A DNA stretch of 60,783 bases from Microbacteriaceae bacterium X2B (GTDB lineage Bacteria; Actinomycetota; Actinomycetes; Actinomycetales; Microbacteriaceae): the NCBI GenBank assembly GCA_005502445.1, contig SCPB01000010.1:1-60783 (forward strand). Direction: 5' to 3'. Position numbers and translations under genes: made by a program. Position 1 is the stretch's first letter, and every line of letters begins with the position of its first letter. Positions 21,512 through 31,059 of the stretch are shown here, piece after piece. The notes beneath the pieces are model-generated. The model was not told the DNA's origin and ran no database searches. It was given only the letters and a program-made list of their open reading frames with translations.

Positions 21512-22873
21512 TCAGACGGCGAGGTGCTCGCGCACGACGGCGGCGAGGCGATCGGCCATCGCCTGCGCGTGCTCCTCGGTGGCCGCCTCGACCATGACGC
21601 GGATCATCGGCTCGGTGCCGCTCGCGCGCAGCAGCACCCGGCCGGAGTCACCGAGCTCGGCCTCGACCTCCGCGACGGCCGCCGCGATGCCGTCATGCCC
21701 GTCGAGCCCCGTCCGGTCGACGCCGCGCACGTTGATGAGCACCTGCGGGAAGACCGTCATGACGTCGGCGAGCTCGGCGAGGGCCTTGCCCGAGCGCACC
21801 ATCTCGGCGGCGAGCTGGATTCCCGTGAGAATGCCGTCGCCCGTCGTCGCGTGGCGGCTGAAGATGATGTGGCCCGATTGCTCGCCGCCGAGGCTCAGCC
21901 CGTGCTCGGCGAGCGCCTCGAGAACGTAGCGGTCTCCGACGCCGGTCTCGACGATGCGGATCCCGTGCTCGGCCATCGCGCGCTTGAGGCCGAGGTTGCT
22001 CATGACCGTGACGACGAGGGTGTCGTCGACGAGCAGCCCGCGCTCGCGCTGCGAGACGGCGAGGATCGCCATGATGCGGTCGCCGTCGATGACGCGACCG
22101 GAGGCATCCACCGCGAGGCAGCGGTCGGCGTCGCCGTCGTGGGCGATGCCGAGATCGGCACCCGACTCGACGACCGTCTTCTGCAGGAGCTCGAGGTGCG
22201 TCGACCCGACGCCGTCGTTGATGTTGAGGCCGTCGGGGTCGGAGCCGATGACGGTGACGCGGGCACCCGCGTCGGCGAATACCTGCGGCGATATCCCGGC
22301 CGCGGCGCCGTGAGCGCAGTCGATGACGACGTGCAGACCGTCGAGTCGCACGTCGAGCGTGCCGAGGAGGTGGAGGATGTAGCGGTCCTCCGCATCGGCG
22401 AAGCGGCGGATGCGGCCGACGCCGGCCCCGGTCGGGGCGAGTCTCTCGCCCGCCATGGCCTCCTCGATGCGGTCTTCGACCTCGTCGGGCAGCTTCACGC
22501 CGCCGAATGAGAAGAACTTGATGCCGTTATCGGGCGCCGGGTTGTGCGAGGCCGAGATCATCACGCCGAAGTCGGCGCGGATGTCGCCGACGAGGAAGGC
22601 CGCTGCCGGCGTCGGGATGACGCCCGCGTCGAGCACGTCGATGCCCGAGGAGGCGAGGCCGGCGGCCACGGCCGCCGTCAGGAACTCGCCCGAGACGCGG
22701 GGGTCGCGCGCGAGAACCGCGCGCGGGCGCTTGCCCTGCGCACGCAGTTCGTCGGCATGGCGACCCTGCGTGAGCACACGCGCCGCGGCCTGGGCGAGGC
22801 CGAGGGCCAGGTCAGCGGTGAGATCACCGTTGGCCAGCCCCCGGACCCCGTCCGTGCCGAACAGTCGACCCAT
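21512..22873 (-). CDS. glmM: Phosphoglucosamine mutase
   Basis: Converts glucosamine-6-phosphate to glucosamine-1-phosphate for UDP-GlcNAc. 453 aa; catalytic phosphoserine loop [16 protein letters not shown] near residues 103-118, Mg-binding DGDADRC, and the sugar-binding segment [11 protein letters not shown]-terminal phosphate-binding block is [12 protein letters not shown]. It lies 33 bp after rpsI on the same strand in the rplM-rpsI-glmM arrangement common in actinobacteria. Confidence 0.97.
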   Translation of the reverse strand: MGRLFGTDGVRGLANGDLTADLALGLAQAAARVLTQGRHADELRAQGKRPRAVLARDPRVSGEFLTAAVAAGLASSGIDVLDAGVIPTPAAAFLVGDIRADFGVMISASHNPAPDNGIKFFSFGGVKLPDEVEDRIEEAMAGERLAPTGAGVGRIRRFADAEDRYILHLLGTLDVRLDGLHVVIDCAHGAAAGISPQVFADAGARVTVIGSDPDGLNINDGVGSTHLELLQKTVVESGADLGIAHDGDADRCLAVDASGRVIDGDRIMAILAVSQRERGLLVDDTLVVTVMSNLGLKRAMAEHGIRIVETGVGDRYVLEALAEHGLSLGGEQSGHIIFSRHATTGDGILTGIQLAAEMVRSGKALAELADVMTVFPQVLINVRGVDRTGLDGHDGIAAAVAEVEAELGDSGRVLLRASGTEPMIRVMVEAATEEHAQAMADRLAAVVREHLAV

Positions 22874-22906
22874 GTCGATCGGGAAACGGTTCGCGACCCG
22901 AGCGCG

Positions 22907-23389
22907 TCAGCGCTTCGAGTACTGGGGCGCCTTGCGGGCCTTCTTGAGACCGGCCTTCTTGCGCTCGATGACGCGGGCGTCGCGGGTGAGGAAGCCGGCC
23001 TTCTTGAGCGTCGCGCGGTTGTTCTCGCGGTCGATCTCGTTGAGCGCACGGGCGATCGCGAGCCGAAGGGCGCCCGCCTGGCCCGAGGGACCGCCACCGG
23101 TGATGCGCGCGGTGACGTCGTAGGCGCCGCCGAGCTGCAGCACGGTCAGCGGGTCGTTGATGAGCTGCTGGTGCAGCTTGTTCGGGAAGTAGTCCTCGAG
23201 GGTGCGGCCGTTCACCGAATAGGTGCCCGTGCCGGGGACGAGGCGCACGCGTGCGATGGCCTGCTTGCGTCGACCCACGGCCTGGCCGGAGACGGTGAGG
23301 ACGGCGCGCGGTGCGGCCTGGGCAGGAGCCGCGGGGGACTCGGTCGTGTAGCTCTCGGGAGCCACGTCGGTGTTGGTGTCGTTCGCCAC
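22907..23389 (-). CDS. rpsI: 30S ribosomal protein S9
   Basis: 160 aa from the GTG at 23389, which follows AAGGATTCCC. The conserved core starts with [18 protein letters not shown] and ends with the universal [12 protein letters not shown], the tail that reaches the ribosomal P site. About 35 extra Ala/Pro/Thr-rich residues precede the core, as in many actinobacterial S9 proteins. 31 bp downstream of rplM. Confidence 0.97.
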   Translation of the reverse strand: MANDTNTDVAPESYTTESPAAPAQAAPRAVLTVSGQAVGRRKQAIARVRLVPGTGTYSVNGRTLEDYFPNKLHQQLINDPLTVLQLGGAYDVTARITGGGPSGQAGALRLAIARALNEIDRENNRATLKKAGFLTRDARVIERKKAGLKKARKAPQYSKR

Positions 23390-23420
23390 GATGGGAATCC
23401 TTCTTAACGTCTGCTGGCCG

Positions 23421-23867
23421 CTACTGGGCGACCTGGTCGAGGGTGTAGGTCGTGGGCTGCTGAGCCGCGTGAGGGTGCTCGGCACCCGCGTAGACCTTGA
23501 GCTTCTTGAGCTGAGCGCGGCCGAGGCTGTTCTTCGGCAGCATGCCCCGGATCGCCTTCTCGACCGCGCGCTGCGGGTTCTTCTCGAGCAGCTCGGAGTA
23601 CGTCGTGGCGGTGAGGCCGCCCGGGTACCCGGAGTGGCGGTAGGCCTTCTTCTGCGCGAGCTTCGACCCCGTGAGCGCGACCTTCTCGGCGTTCACGATG
23701 ATGACGAAGTCGCCCATGTCCATGTGCTGGGCGAAGGTGGGCTTGTGCTTGCCGCGGAGGAGGGCGGCGGCGTGGCTGGCCAGGCGACCCAGGACGACAT
23801 CGGTTGCGTCGATGATGACCCAGTCGCGCTTGACGTCAGCGGGCGTGGGGCTGAACGTGCGCGTCAC
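23421..23867 (-). CDS. rplM: 50S ribosomal protein L13
   Basis: 148 aa from the GTG at 23867. Family blocks: [46 protein letters not shown] and [13 protein letters not shown]. The upstream frame to 23987 encodes no L13-like sequence. The roughly 130-bp region to truA is the leader, and it includes a small hairpin CGCGCA-GTC-TGCGCG at 23921-23935. Confidence 0.97.
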   Translation of the reverse strand: MTRTFSPTPADVKRDWVIIDATDVVLGRLASHAAALLRGKHKPTFAQHMDMGDFVIIVNAEKVALTGSKLAQKKAYRHSGYPGGLTATTYSELLEKNPQRAVEKAIRGMLPKNSLGRAQLKKLKVYAGAEHPHAAQQPTTYTLDQVAQ

Positions 23868-24001
23868 AGTACGTGCTTTCTTGTCGAGGTGTTCGTGAAT
23901 CCCGCTCCGGTGGGTGGTTTCGCGCAGTCTGCGCGGGAACGTCCCGGTGGAGGGCTCAACCGGATGCCCGTCGGCGACGGACACCAAGGGGAGAGCCTAG
24001 T

Positions 24002-24919
24002 TCACTCGGGTCGGGCGGTCAATTCGCGTCTCGCCCGCGTCTGCTCGGCGCGCGCCGCGAGCTCCGCGTCCTCCGGGTATCCCACCTCGACGAGGGTGAG
24101 GCCGCGCGGCCCCATCACGGGGAAGTCGCTCGTGCGGGCGGCCCCGTCGCGGATCGCCACGAGCCGCTCGGCGTCGAGCCGACCGAGGCCGACCGCGACG
24201 GCGGCGCCGACGAGCGCGCGCACCATCGAGTGGCAGAACGCATCGGCGCGCACGGTCGCGATGAGCACGCCGTCGTCGTCGCGATGCCAGTCGTAGTCGA
24301 GCAGGGTGCGGATCGTCGTCGCGCCCTCCCGCGGCCTGCAGAAGGCGGCGAAGTCGTGGAGGCCGATCAGGGCCCGCGCCGCCGCGTCCATCGCCCTCGC
24401 GTCGAGCGACCCCGGGTACCACAGGGTGTGGCCGCGTCGACGAGGGTCGCGCGCTGCGCTCGTGTCGGCGAGGCGGTACTCGTACCGCCGCCAGATCGGC
24501 GAGAAGCGTGCGTCGAACCCGTCGGGCGCGACGGAGGCGGCGGTCACGACGAGGTCGCCCGCGGCGCCCGCGATGCCGTTGAGCCGCCGCACGAGCGAAC
24601 CCTCGGGCGAGTGCTCGGCGGCCGTCGCCGTCGACCGCGGGGCCGCGGGGCGGTGCGGCCGCTGCAACGCCGACCACTGCTCGCGTGTGAGGTCGAGGTG
24701 GACGACCTGACCCGTCGCGTGCACGCCCGCGTCGGTGCGCCCGGCGACGGTGAGCGCAGGCGCCGGCTGCTCGGTCGCGCCGCGCGCGAACACCGTCGCG
24801 AGCGCCTGCTCGAGCTCGCCCTGCACCGTGCGCAGTCCCGGCTGACGGCTCCACCCCGAGAACGACGCGCCGTCGTAGGCGAGGTCGAGGCGCAGGCGCA
24901 CGGCGGGCTCGGTCTCCAC
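24002..24919 (-). CDS. truA: tRNA pseudouridine(38-40) synthase TruA
   Basis: Isomerises uridines 38-40 in the anticodon arm. 305 aa; catalytic Asp in AGRTDAGVHATGQVVHLD, N-terminal LDLAYDGASFSGWSRQPG, and FCHSMVRALVGAAVAVGLG in the C-terminal lobe. GTG start at 24919. In many relatives truA directly follows rplQ; here the two are separated by a GNAT gene and an acyltransferase on the other strand. Confidence 0.95.
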   Translation of the reverse strand: METEPAVRLRLDLAYDGASFSGWSRQPGLRTVQGELEQALATVFARGATEQPAPALTVAGRTDAGVHATGQVVHLDLTREQWSALQRPHRPAAPRSTATAAEHSPEGSLVRRLNGIAGAAGDLVVTAASVAPDGFDARFSPIWRRYEYRLADTSAARDPRRRGHTLWYPGSLDARAMDAAARALIGLHDFAAFCRPREGATTIRTLLDYDWHRDDDGVLIATVRADAFCHSMVRALVGAAVAVGLGRLDAERLVAIRDGAARTSDFPVMGPRGLTLVEVGYPEDAELAARAEQTRARRELTARPE

Positions 24920-24984
24920 GAGCGAGCAGTCTACGGCGCGCCCGTTTTGACGGACGGCACGCGAGCGGCGACCCTGGAGTGGTC

Positions 24985-26886
24985 ATGAGCTCCACCTCCG
25001 CCGTGTCGAGCGCTCGCGACCGGCTCCCCGGCCTCGACGGGATCCGGGCCCTCGCGATCGTGCTCGTGCTCGCCTACCACCTGTTCCCGGGCCTCGCGCC
25101 GGGCGGGTTCATCGGCGTCGACGTCTTCCTCGTCGTCAGCGGCTATCTCATCACGGCCCTGCTGCTCGCCGAGCAGCAGGGCACCGGCACGATCGCCCTC
25201 GGCAGGTTCTGGCATCGACGCGCGCGACGACTGCTGCCCGCCCTCCTGCTCGTCGGGGGAACCACGGCGGCGGTCGCGGCGATCGTCGGCGGCGACGTTC
25301 TCGTCGGCATCGGCTGGCAGCTGCTCGGCGCACTGACCTTCTCGAGCAACTGGGTCGCCATCGCCAACGGCGCGAGCTATCTCGAGCAGTCGAACCCCGA
25401 GCTGCTGCGCCACCTGTGGTCTCTCGCCGTCGAGGAGCAGTTCTACCTGCTGTGGCCGCTCGCGGTTCTGGCGCTTCTCGCCCTGCCCCACCGGTGGCTG
25501 CGCGTCGCCGCGCCCCTCGCCCTCGCGGCGGCGTCGGCGATCGGGATGGCCGTGGTCGCAGGCGACCCCGGCACGGACCCCGCGGCCGCATCGGCCGCGT
25601 ACTACTCGACGCTCACCCACGGTTCCGGGCTGCTCGCGGGTGCCGCGCTCGCGCTGCTGCGGGCGCCGCTGATGTCGGCGCGGACGACGCTCGGGCGCAT
25701 CCCCGCCCCCGTCGCCGATGCGGCCGCCGCGATCTCGACGCTCGGCATCGTCGGAGCCGCCTCGACGCTGACGATCGACACGGCGCTCGCCTACCGCGGC
25801 GGCATCGCGATCGTCGTCGTGTTCACGGTCGTGCTCATCGTCGCGCTCGACCACCCGCGCGGCCGCGCCGCGGCGATCGTCGACGCGCCGCTGCCGCGCT
25901 GGCTGGGCGAGCGCTCCTACGGCCTCTACCTGTGGCACTGGCCCGTCCTGCTGCTGCTCGGAGCCGCCCTGCCGGCCGTCGACCGCGTCGGCACCGCCGG
26001 GTGGATGCTCGGCGCGGCCGCCCTCGCCGCGAGCGTCGTGCTCGCCGCGGCCTCGTACCGCCTGCTCGAGCAGCCCGTGCGCCGGCACGGGCTCGCCGCC
26101 CTCTGGCGCACGCGCGCCCCCGCACCCTCGCCCGTCGTGCAGCACGCCCGGCTGGCGGCCCGGATCACGGTCACGGCGACGCTCGTCGCGCTCGTGGCGC
26201 TGGGTGCGGGCCTCGCGGTCGCGCGATCCCCTGGGGGATCGAGCGCGGCGGCGGCGATCGCCGCGGGCGAGGCGGCGCTGCGCGAGCCGTCGTCGACCGT
26301 GCGCCCCGAGGTGCCGCCGCGCCCGATCGTCACGACGTCACCGGCCCCCGAGATCACGGTGCCGACGGGCGACGAGATCCTCGCGATCGGCGATTCGGTC
26401 ATGCTCGCCTCGGCTCCCGCTCTGCAGGAGCGGTACCCGGGGATCGCGATCGACGCGGTCGTCTCGCGCCAGATGAGGCAGGCCCCCGAGCTGCTGCGGT
26501 CGTACGCCGCGGCGGGAACGCTGCGCCCGATCGTCGTGCTCGCCCTCGGCACGAACGGGCCGATCGACGATGCCACGCTCGACGAGGTGCGCTCGATCAT
26601 CGGCCCCGACCGCGAACTCGTGCTCGTGACGACGCAGGCGCCGCGCGGCTGGACAGACGGCGTGAACGCGCAGCTCGTCGCCTTCGCCGAGCGGTTCCGC
26701 GCCGTCGAGCTGAGCGACTGGCGCTCGGCGATCCAGCCGCGGCTCGACCTGCTCGCGGGCGACCAGATCCACCCGGGACGAGCGGGCGGGCTCGTCTACG
26801 CGGACGCGCTCGACGCGCCCCTCACACGGCTCGCGGCGCTTCCGCGGATCGCCGACTACCTGCGCGCTCCGCACGACCGCGACTGA
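24985..26886 (+). CDS. OatA-like membrane acyltransferase with SGNH-type C-terminal domain
   Basis: 633 aa. The N-terminal half (about residues 10-370) is an acyltransferase-3 domain with roughly ten helices; motifs are LDGIRALAIVLVLAYHL, SGYLITALLLAE, and WSLAVEEQFYLLWP. The C-terminal part after residue 440 is an extracytoplasmic SGNH esterase-like domain: ILAIGDSVMLAS (Ser nucleophile), LALGTNG and the DQIHPG Asp/His block. Such proteins O-acetylate peptidoglycan or surface glycans. ATG at 24985 is preferred because GGAG sits 6-9 bp upstream; GTG at 24979 is the alternative. It lies alone on the plus strand. Confidence 0.88.
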   Translation: MSSTSAVSSARDRLPGLDGIRALAIVLVLAYHLFPGLAPGGFIGVDVFLVVSGYLITALLLAEQQGTGTIALGRFWHRRARRLLPALLLVGGTTAAVAAIVGGDVLVGIGWQLLGALTFSSNWVAIANGASYLEQSNPELLRHLWSLAVEEQFYLLWPLAVLALLALPHRWLRVAAPLALAAASAIGMAVVAGDPGTDPAAASAAYYSTLTHGSGLLAGAALALLRAPLMSARTTLGRIPAPVADAAAAISTLGIVGAASTLTIDTALAYRGGIAIVVVFTVVLIVALDHPRGRAAAIVDAPLPRWLGERSYGLYLWHWPVLLLLGAALPAVDRVGTAGWMLGAAALAASVVLAAASYRLLEQPVRRHGLAALWRTRAPAPSPVVQHARLAARITVTATLVALVALGAGLAVARSPGGSSAAAAIAAGEAALREPSSTVRPEVPPRPIVTTSPAPEITVPTGDEILAIGDSVMLASAPALQERYPGIAIDAVVSRQMRQAPELLRSYAAAGTLRPIVVLALGTNGPIDDATLDEVRSIIGPDRELVLVTTQAPRGWTDGVNAQLVAFAERFRAVELSDWRSAIQPRLDLLAGDQIHPGRAGGLVYADALDAPLTRLAALPRIADYLRAPHDRD

Positions 26887-26919
26887 GACCGCGGTGGTCG
26901 GGCCCGGGCGGCGCGACCC

Positions 26920-27960
26920 TCAGTACACGACGCGGTACGCGGCATCCCTCGTCGTCGCGACGAAGCCGAGCCGCGAGTAGACGCCGAGGGCCCCCGTCTG
27001 GTTCTCGGTGTCGACGTCGAGCACGACGCGCTCGAGACCGGCCTCGCGCGACGCGCGCATGACCTCGGCGAGCAGCGCGCTCGCCAGTCCACGGCCGCGC
27101 CACGCGCGCGTCGTGCCGACGAGGGAGAGGTAGCTGCTCGAGTAGCCCTGTCGCGGCCAGTCCTCGTCATTGACCTCGGCGAGCACGAAGCCGACGACCT
27201 CGCCCCCCGCCACGGCGATGCGGCTCAGCTCCGGGCGGAAGGTCGGCAGAGAGATCATCGACGCCCAGCTCTCCTCTCCCTGCGGCTGACTGCCCCAGTG
27301 GTCGGCGAACACCGCGTTCTTCGCCGCACGGATCTCCTCCGAGCGCGCACCACGGAAGCGCTCGATGTCGACGCCCTCTGGCTGCGGGCGCGCCAGGTCG
27401 ATGCCGTGGAGGTCGGTGACGAGCGTCGTGAAGTAGCGCGCGGTCGCGAACCCGGCGCGCTCGAGAAGGCGGGCCTGCTCCGGCGCCCGCTCCGGCACGT
27501 GCGCGAGCACCCACGCGGGCAGCACATGCTCGGTCGCAGCGAGGCGTTCGCGAGCGCGGTCGTGCTGCCACTGCAGCAGTCGTCGACCGATGCCGCGCCC
27601 GCGGTGGTCGGGGCGCACGCCGCCGACGAGGAAGACCCGCACCACGCTCGCCGCCTCGAGCGGCTGGTCGACGAGCCCGAACGCGACGACGGCACCGTCG
27701 GCCGCGCGGGCGAGCAGACTGTCGTGAGCGAGGTCGATCCACGAGTGCCCGAGGCTCTCGGCGACCTCCTCGACGGTCTCGCTCCACTCGGGATGGTCGC
27801 GACGGCTCATCGCCTCGAACAGCGCGGATATCCCGGCGGCATCTCCCACCGTCGCGGCTCTCCATTCGAGGCCGTCCGGTCCGACCGGATGCTCCACCGC
27901 GGCGGGCGCTGCGACGCGGTCGCGCAGCGGTGCGAGCGAGAGCTGCTCCGCCTCGGTCAT
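26920..27960 (-). CDS. Tandem-GNAT N-acetyltransferase
   Basis: 346 aa with two GNAT domains. The first has the acetyl-CoA loop DHRGRGIGRRLLQWQHDRAR near residue 118, the second TRAWRGRGLASALLAEVMR near residue 287, followed by VDTENQTGALGVYSRLGF. The double-domain layout resembles mycothiol synthase and related actinobacterial acetyltransferases, but the sequence does not let me assign it to MshD. Lies downstream of rplQ and is separated from it by a strong terminator hairpin. Confidence 0.82.
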   Translation of the reverse strand: MTEAEQLSLAPLRDRVAAPAAVEHPVGPDGLEWRAATVGDAAGISALFEAMSRRDHPEWSETVEEVAESLGHSWIDLAHDSLLARAADGAVVAFGLVDQPLEAASVVRVFLVGGVRPDHRGRGIGRRLLQWQHDRARERLAATEHVLPAWVLAHVPERAPEQARLLERAGFATARYFTTLVTDLHGIDLARPQPEGVDIERFRGARSEEIRAAKNAVFADHWGSQPQGEESWASMISLPTFRPELSRIAVAGGEVVGFVLAEVNDEDWPRQGYSSSYLSLVGTTRAWRGRGLASALLAEVMRASREAGLERVVLDVDTENQTGALGVYSRLGFVATTRDAAYRVVY

Positions 27961-27969
27961 GACGACAGA

Positions 27970-28001
27970 GTAGAGCCCCGTCCTGACGGACGGGGCTCTA
28001 C
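27970..28001 (-). terminator. Terminator of the alpha (rpsM-rplQ) operon
   Basis: Perfect 14-bp stem GTAGAGCCCCGTCC / GGACGGGGCTCTAC with loop TGAC, starting 22 bp after the rplQ stop. Confidence 0.85.
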
Positions 28002-28023
28002 GAGCACACGGGACCGCGCGGGA

Positions 28024-28602
28024 CTACTTCGCCTCGGCGTCGCTCACGACGTCGGCCGGCTCGCCGGCCGGAGCCTCGCTCGCCTCGGCCGGCGCATCCT
28101 CCGCGGTCTCCGCAGCAGGAGCGTCCTCGGTCTCGGTGACGCTGACGGTGGCGTCGTCGGCGACGGGGGCCTCCTCGGCCACGGGGGCAGAGGCCGGCTC
28201 GGCCGTCGCGGCGGACTTCTTCGCCGACTTCGGCTTCGGGTTCACGGGCTCGAGCACGAGCTCGATGACCGCCATGGGGGCGTTGTCGCCCTTGCGGTAG
28301 CCGACCTTCGTGATGCGGGTGTAGCCGCCCTCGCGCTCGGCGACGAGCGGAGCGATCTGCGTGAAGAGCTCGTGCACGGCGCTCTTGTCGCGGATGATCG
28401 TCATGACGCGACGGCGGGCGTGGAGGTCGCCCCGCTTGGCGAAGGTGATGAGGCGCTCGGCGAGCGGACGCAGGCGCTTGGCCTTCGTCTCGGTCGTCGT
28501 GATGCTCTTGTGCGTGAACAGCGCGGTGGCGAGGTTCGCCAGGAGCAGGCGCTCGTGGGCGGGGCCTCCGCCGAGGCGCGGACCCTTGGTGGGCTTGGGC
28601 AT
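28024..28602 (-). CDS. rplQ: 50S ribosomal protein L17 with acidic C-terminal extension
   Basis: 192 aa. Residues 1-120 are standard L17 ([59 protein letters not shown]). Residues 121-192 are a Lys/Ala patch followed by a long Ala/Glu/Asp-rich tail without predicted fold. Bacterial L17 is commonly near 120 residues; actinobacterial versions often carry such tails. Last gene of the ribosomal cluster, followed by a strong terminator. Confidence 0.96.
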   Translation of the reverse strand: MPKPTKGPRLGGGPAHERLLLANLATALFTHKSITTTETKAKRLRPLAERLITFAKRGDLHARRRVMTIIRDKSAVHELFTQIAPLVAEREGGYTRITKVGYRKGDNAPMAVIELVLEPVNPKPKSAKKSAATAEPASAPVAEEAPVADDATVSVTETEDAPAAETAEDAPAEASEAPAGEPADVVSDAEAK

Positions 28603-28656
28603 GATCAGTGTTCTCCAGTGTCAGGTGCTGCCGGGGCTGTCGGGGACGACGGGCCC

Positions 28657-29646
28657 TTAGATGTAGTCGTCCTCGTTGCCGCCGTAGAAGTGGGCGCCGT
28701 CGAATCCGGGAACCGCGTCCTTGAGCGAGAGACCCATCTCGACGAGCTTGTCCTTGACCTCGTCGACCGACTTCTGGCCGAAGTTGCGGATGTTCATGAG
28801 CTGCGTCTCCGAGAGGGCGACGAGCTCGCTGACGGTGTTGATGCCCTCGCGCTTGAGGCAGTTGTAGCTGCGCACCGACAGATCGAGGTCCTCGATCGGC
28901 ATCGAGAGCTCGGTCGAGAGCACGGCGTCGACCGGCGCGGGGCCGATCTCGATGCCCTCGGCCTGCGTGTTGAGCTCGCGCGCGAGACCGAAGAGCTCGA
29001 CGAGGGTGCGGCCGGCCGACGCGATCGCGTCGCGGGGGGTGATCGCGGGCTTCGACTCGACATCGACAACGAGTCGGTCGAAGTCGGTGCGCTCGCCGGC
29101 GCGCGTCGCCTCGACACGGTAGGTGACCTTGAGAACAGGCGAGTAGATCGAGTCGACCGGGATCTGCCCGGCCTCGCTGAACTCGCTGCGGTTCTGCGTG
29201 GCGCTGACGTAGCCGCGACCGCGCTCGATCGTGAGCTCGAGCTCGAATTTCGCCGTGTCGTTGAGCGTCGCGATGACGAGCTCGGGGTTGTGGATCTCGA
29301 CGCCCGCGGGAGCGGAGATGTCGGAGGCGGTCACTTCGCCCGAGCCGGTCTTGCGGAGGTACGCGGTGATCGGCTCATCGTGCTCGCTCGACACGACGAG
29401 GTTCTTGACGTTGAGGATGATCTCGGTGACGTCTTCCTTCACGCCCGGGATGGTGCTGAACTCGTGGAGCACGCCGTCGATGCGGATGCTGGTCACGGCC
29501 GCCCCGGGAATCGACGAGAGCAGTGTGCGACGCAGCGAGTTGCCGAGGGTGTAACCGAAGCCGGGCTCCAGCGGTTCGATGATGAACCGCGAACGGTACT
29601 CGGAGACGCTCTCCTCGGTCAGAGTGGGACGCTGTGCGATGAGCAC
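28657..29646 (-). CDS. rpoA: DNA-directed RNA polymerase subunit alpha
   Basis: 329 aa. N-terminal assembly domain ([40 protein letters not shown]) and C-terminal domain with helix-hairpin-helix ([37 protein letters not shown]) that contacts UP elements and activators. GTG start at 29646 after AAAGGAATC. Between rpsK and rpoA, where rpsD often sits, there is only a 179-bp hairpin-rich spacer. Confidence 0.98.
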   Translation of the reverse strand: MLIAQRPTLTEESVSEYRSRFIIEPLEPGFGYTLGNSLRRTLLSSIPGAAVTSIRIDGVLHEFSTIPGVKEDVTEIILNVKNLVVSSEHDEPITAYLRKTGSGEVTASDISAPAGVEIHNPELVIATLNDTAKFELELTIERGRGYVSATQNRSEFSEAGQIPVDSIYSPVLKVTYRVEATRAGERTDFDRLVVDVESKPAITPRDAIASAGRTLVELFGLARELNTQAEGIEIGPAPVDAVLSTELSMPIEDLDLSVRSYNCLKREGINTVSELVALSETQLMNIRNFGQKSVDEVKDKLVEMGLSLKDAVPGFDGAHFYGGNEDDYI

Positions 29647-29664
29647 TATTGATTCCTTTCGGCA

Positions 29665-29686
29665 AAGTGTCCGCCATATGACACTT
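29665..29686 (-). promoter_or_regulatory. Dyad just upstream of the rpoA ribosome binding site
   Basis: AAGTGTC (29665-29671) and GACACTT (29680-29686), a 7-bp inverted repeat with an 8-bp centre, 18 bp before the rpoA start. It could be an operator or an RNA hairpin controlling rpoA translation; I cannot tell which. Confidence 0.35.
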
Positions 29687-29748
29687 GTGGCGCGACGAGT
29701 GGCTGGCTCGTCGAGTGTGTTGAGTTATCGAGCGCGGTGGAGCTGGGA

Positions 29749-29805
29749 GGCGATGCGTACGCATCGCCGCGACCCCAGCGCCGACGCGGACTGTGCCCGC
29801 GTCGG
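29749..29805 (-). promoter_or_regulatory. Two hairpins between rpsK and rpoA
   Basis: A 9-bp stem CCGACGCGG / CCGCGTCGG with a 7-nt loop (29781-29805) is followed, in the direction of transcription, by the perfect 20-bp palindrome GGCGATGCGTACGCATCGCC (29749-29768). They start about 20 bp after rpsK ends. Possible partial terminator, RNA processing site or regulatory leader for rpoA-rplQ. Confidence 0.5.
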
Positions 29806-29825
29806 TCGACTGGGAGTCGGACGGG

Positions 29826-30224
29826 CTATACGCGGCGACGCTTGGGAGGGCGGCAGCCGTTGTGCGCCTGCGGCGTCACATCGCTGATCGAGCCGACCTC
29901 GAGACCGGCGGCCTGCAGCGAGCGGATCGCGGTCTCGCGGCCCGAGCCGGGGCCCTTGACGAAGACGTCGACCTTCTTCATGCCGTGCTCCTGGGCCTGA
30001 CGCGCGGCCGATTCGGCGGCGAGCTGCGCCGCGAAGGGAGTGGACTTGCGCGAGCCCTTGAAGCCGACGCCGCCGGACGAGGCCCAGCTGATGACGGCCC
30101 CGCTGGGGTCGGTGATCGACACGATCGTGTTGTTGAAGGTCGACTTGATGTGGGCCTGGCCCACGGCGATGTTCTTCTTCTCTTTGCGGCGCGGCTTGCG
30201 AGCGGCCGACTTCGGTGCTGCCAT
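29826..30224 (-). CDS. rpsK: 30S ribosomal protein S11
   Basis: 132 aa; full-length match: [60 protein letters not shown], and the C-terminal [19 protein letters not shown]-terminal Lys/Arg-rich extension is normal length for the group. Between rpsM and rpoA; hairpins follow. Confidence 0.98.
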   Translation of the reverse strand: MAAPKSAARKPRRKEKKNIAVGQAHIKSTFNNTIVSITDPSGAVISWASSGGVGFKGSRKSTPFAAQLAAESAARQAQEHGMKKVDVFVKGPGSGRETAIRSLQAAGLEVGSISDVTPQAHNGCRPPKRRRV

Positions 30225-30278
30225 GTTCTTCTCTCTCCTGAGTTCGTGGCGCCGGGCGAGCGAGCGCCCGGCAGTCGG

Positions 30279-30659
30279 CTACTTGCGGCCGGCCTTCTTC
30301 TTGCCGGCGACGGTGCGCTTCGGGCCCTTGCGGGTACGAGCGTTGGTCTTCGTGCGCTGACCGCGCACCGGGAGGCCACGGCGGTGGCGCAGCCCCTCGT
30401 ACGAGCCGATCTCGACCTTGCGGCGGATGTCGGCGGCGACCTCGCGGCGCAGATCGCCCTCAACCTTGTAGGTGCCCTCGATGTGATCGCGGAGGGCGAC
30501 GAGCTGGTCGTCGGAGAGGTCCTTGACGCGGATGTTCGGGTCGATGCCCGTGGCGGCGAGCGTCTGAACGGCGCGCGTGCGACCGACGCCGTAGATGTAG
30601 GTGAGGGCGACCTCGACGCGCTTATCGCGCGGGATGTCGACTCCGGCAAGACGGGCCAT
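30279..30659 (-). CDS. rpsM: 30S ribosomal protein S13
   Basis: 126 aa. Starts [20 protein letters not shown], helix-two-turn-helix region [20 protein letters not shown], and the basic tail [18 protein letters not shown] that reaches the tRNAs. The ribosome binding site AAGGAG lies 6 bp before the ATG and 24 bp after a candidate structured RNA element (30694-30756). Confidence 0.98.
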   Translation of the reverse strand: MARLAGVDIPRDKRVEVALTYIYGVGRTRAVQTLAATGIDPNIRVKDLSDDQLVALRDHIEGTYKVEGDLRREVAADIRRKVEIGSYEGLRHRRGLPVRGQRTKTNARTRKGPKRTVAGKKKAGRK

Positions 30660-30693
30660 GATGGCTCCTTCGGATGAGGCGGGGAGGTCTGGA

Positions 30694-30756
30694 GCAGTTC
30701 CGGTGCCCGGGCCTCCCGCCCGGGGTGTCCTCCGCTCTCGCGGATTCTGGAACTGC
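30694..30756 (-). ncRNA. Candidate three-way-junction RNA upstream of rpsM
   Basis: On the transcript an 8-bp outer stem GCAGTTCC / GGAACTGC (30749-30756 with 30694-30701) closes two inner hairpins: TCCGC-GAGA-GCGGA (30731-30744, a GNRA-type tetraloop) and CCCGGGC-GGGAG-GCCCGGG (30706-30724). It ends 34 nt before the rpsM ATG. Ribosomal protein leaders often adopt such folds for autoregulation; this one matches no family I recognise. Confidence 0.45.
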
Positions 30757-30783
30757 CGTGTCGTCGTATTCAGTTGTGAATCG

Positions 30784-30850
30784 CTGTGCTACTGCCCTGA
30801 CGCTGGCGTCGATCTGAGCTTGCTCGGATGGACCAGAAGGCACAGGGCAG
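30784..30850 (-). ncRNA. Alternative-pairing element after rpmJ
   Basis: The 5' strand at 30840-30850 can pair in two exclusive ways: CTGCCCTG with CAGGGCAG (30843-30850 and 30792-30799), or CTGTGC with GCACAG (30840-30845 and 30784-30789). It directly precedes the three-way-junction candidate in the 211-bp rpmJ-rpsM spacer. It may be part of the same regulatory RNA, or simply an intercistronic hairpin. Confidence 0.3.
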
Positions 30851-30870
30851 GCGCAAGCAGCGGCAAGGCG

Positions 30871-30984
30871 TCAGCCTTGACGCTGCTTGTGCCTCGGGTT
30901 CTCGCAGATGACCATCACGTTGCCGTGGCGACGGATCACCTTGCACTTGTCGCAGATGGGCTTGACGCTGGGGTTGACCTTCAT
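30871..30984 (-). CDS. rpmJ: 50S ribosomal protein L36
   Basis: 37 aa, translated directly from the minus strand: starts [19 protein letters not shown] and ends [10 protein letters not shown]. The zinc-type pattern is present (CDKC, then Cys in VICEN and His in PRHKQ), so this is the C+ zinc-binding form. GAAGGAA-like ribosome binding site upstream of the ATG at 30984. Sits between infA and rpsM as usual. Confidence 0.97.
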   Translation of the reverse strand: MKVNPSVKPICDKCKVIRRHGNVMVICENPRHKQRQG

Positions 30985-31059
30985 GGTTCTTCCTTCGGGG
31001 GTTCGCTGGCCTCGTACGCCGGGTGGACTCCCGGGCCGTTCCTTGTGCAGCGAGATCCG

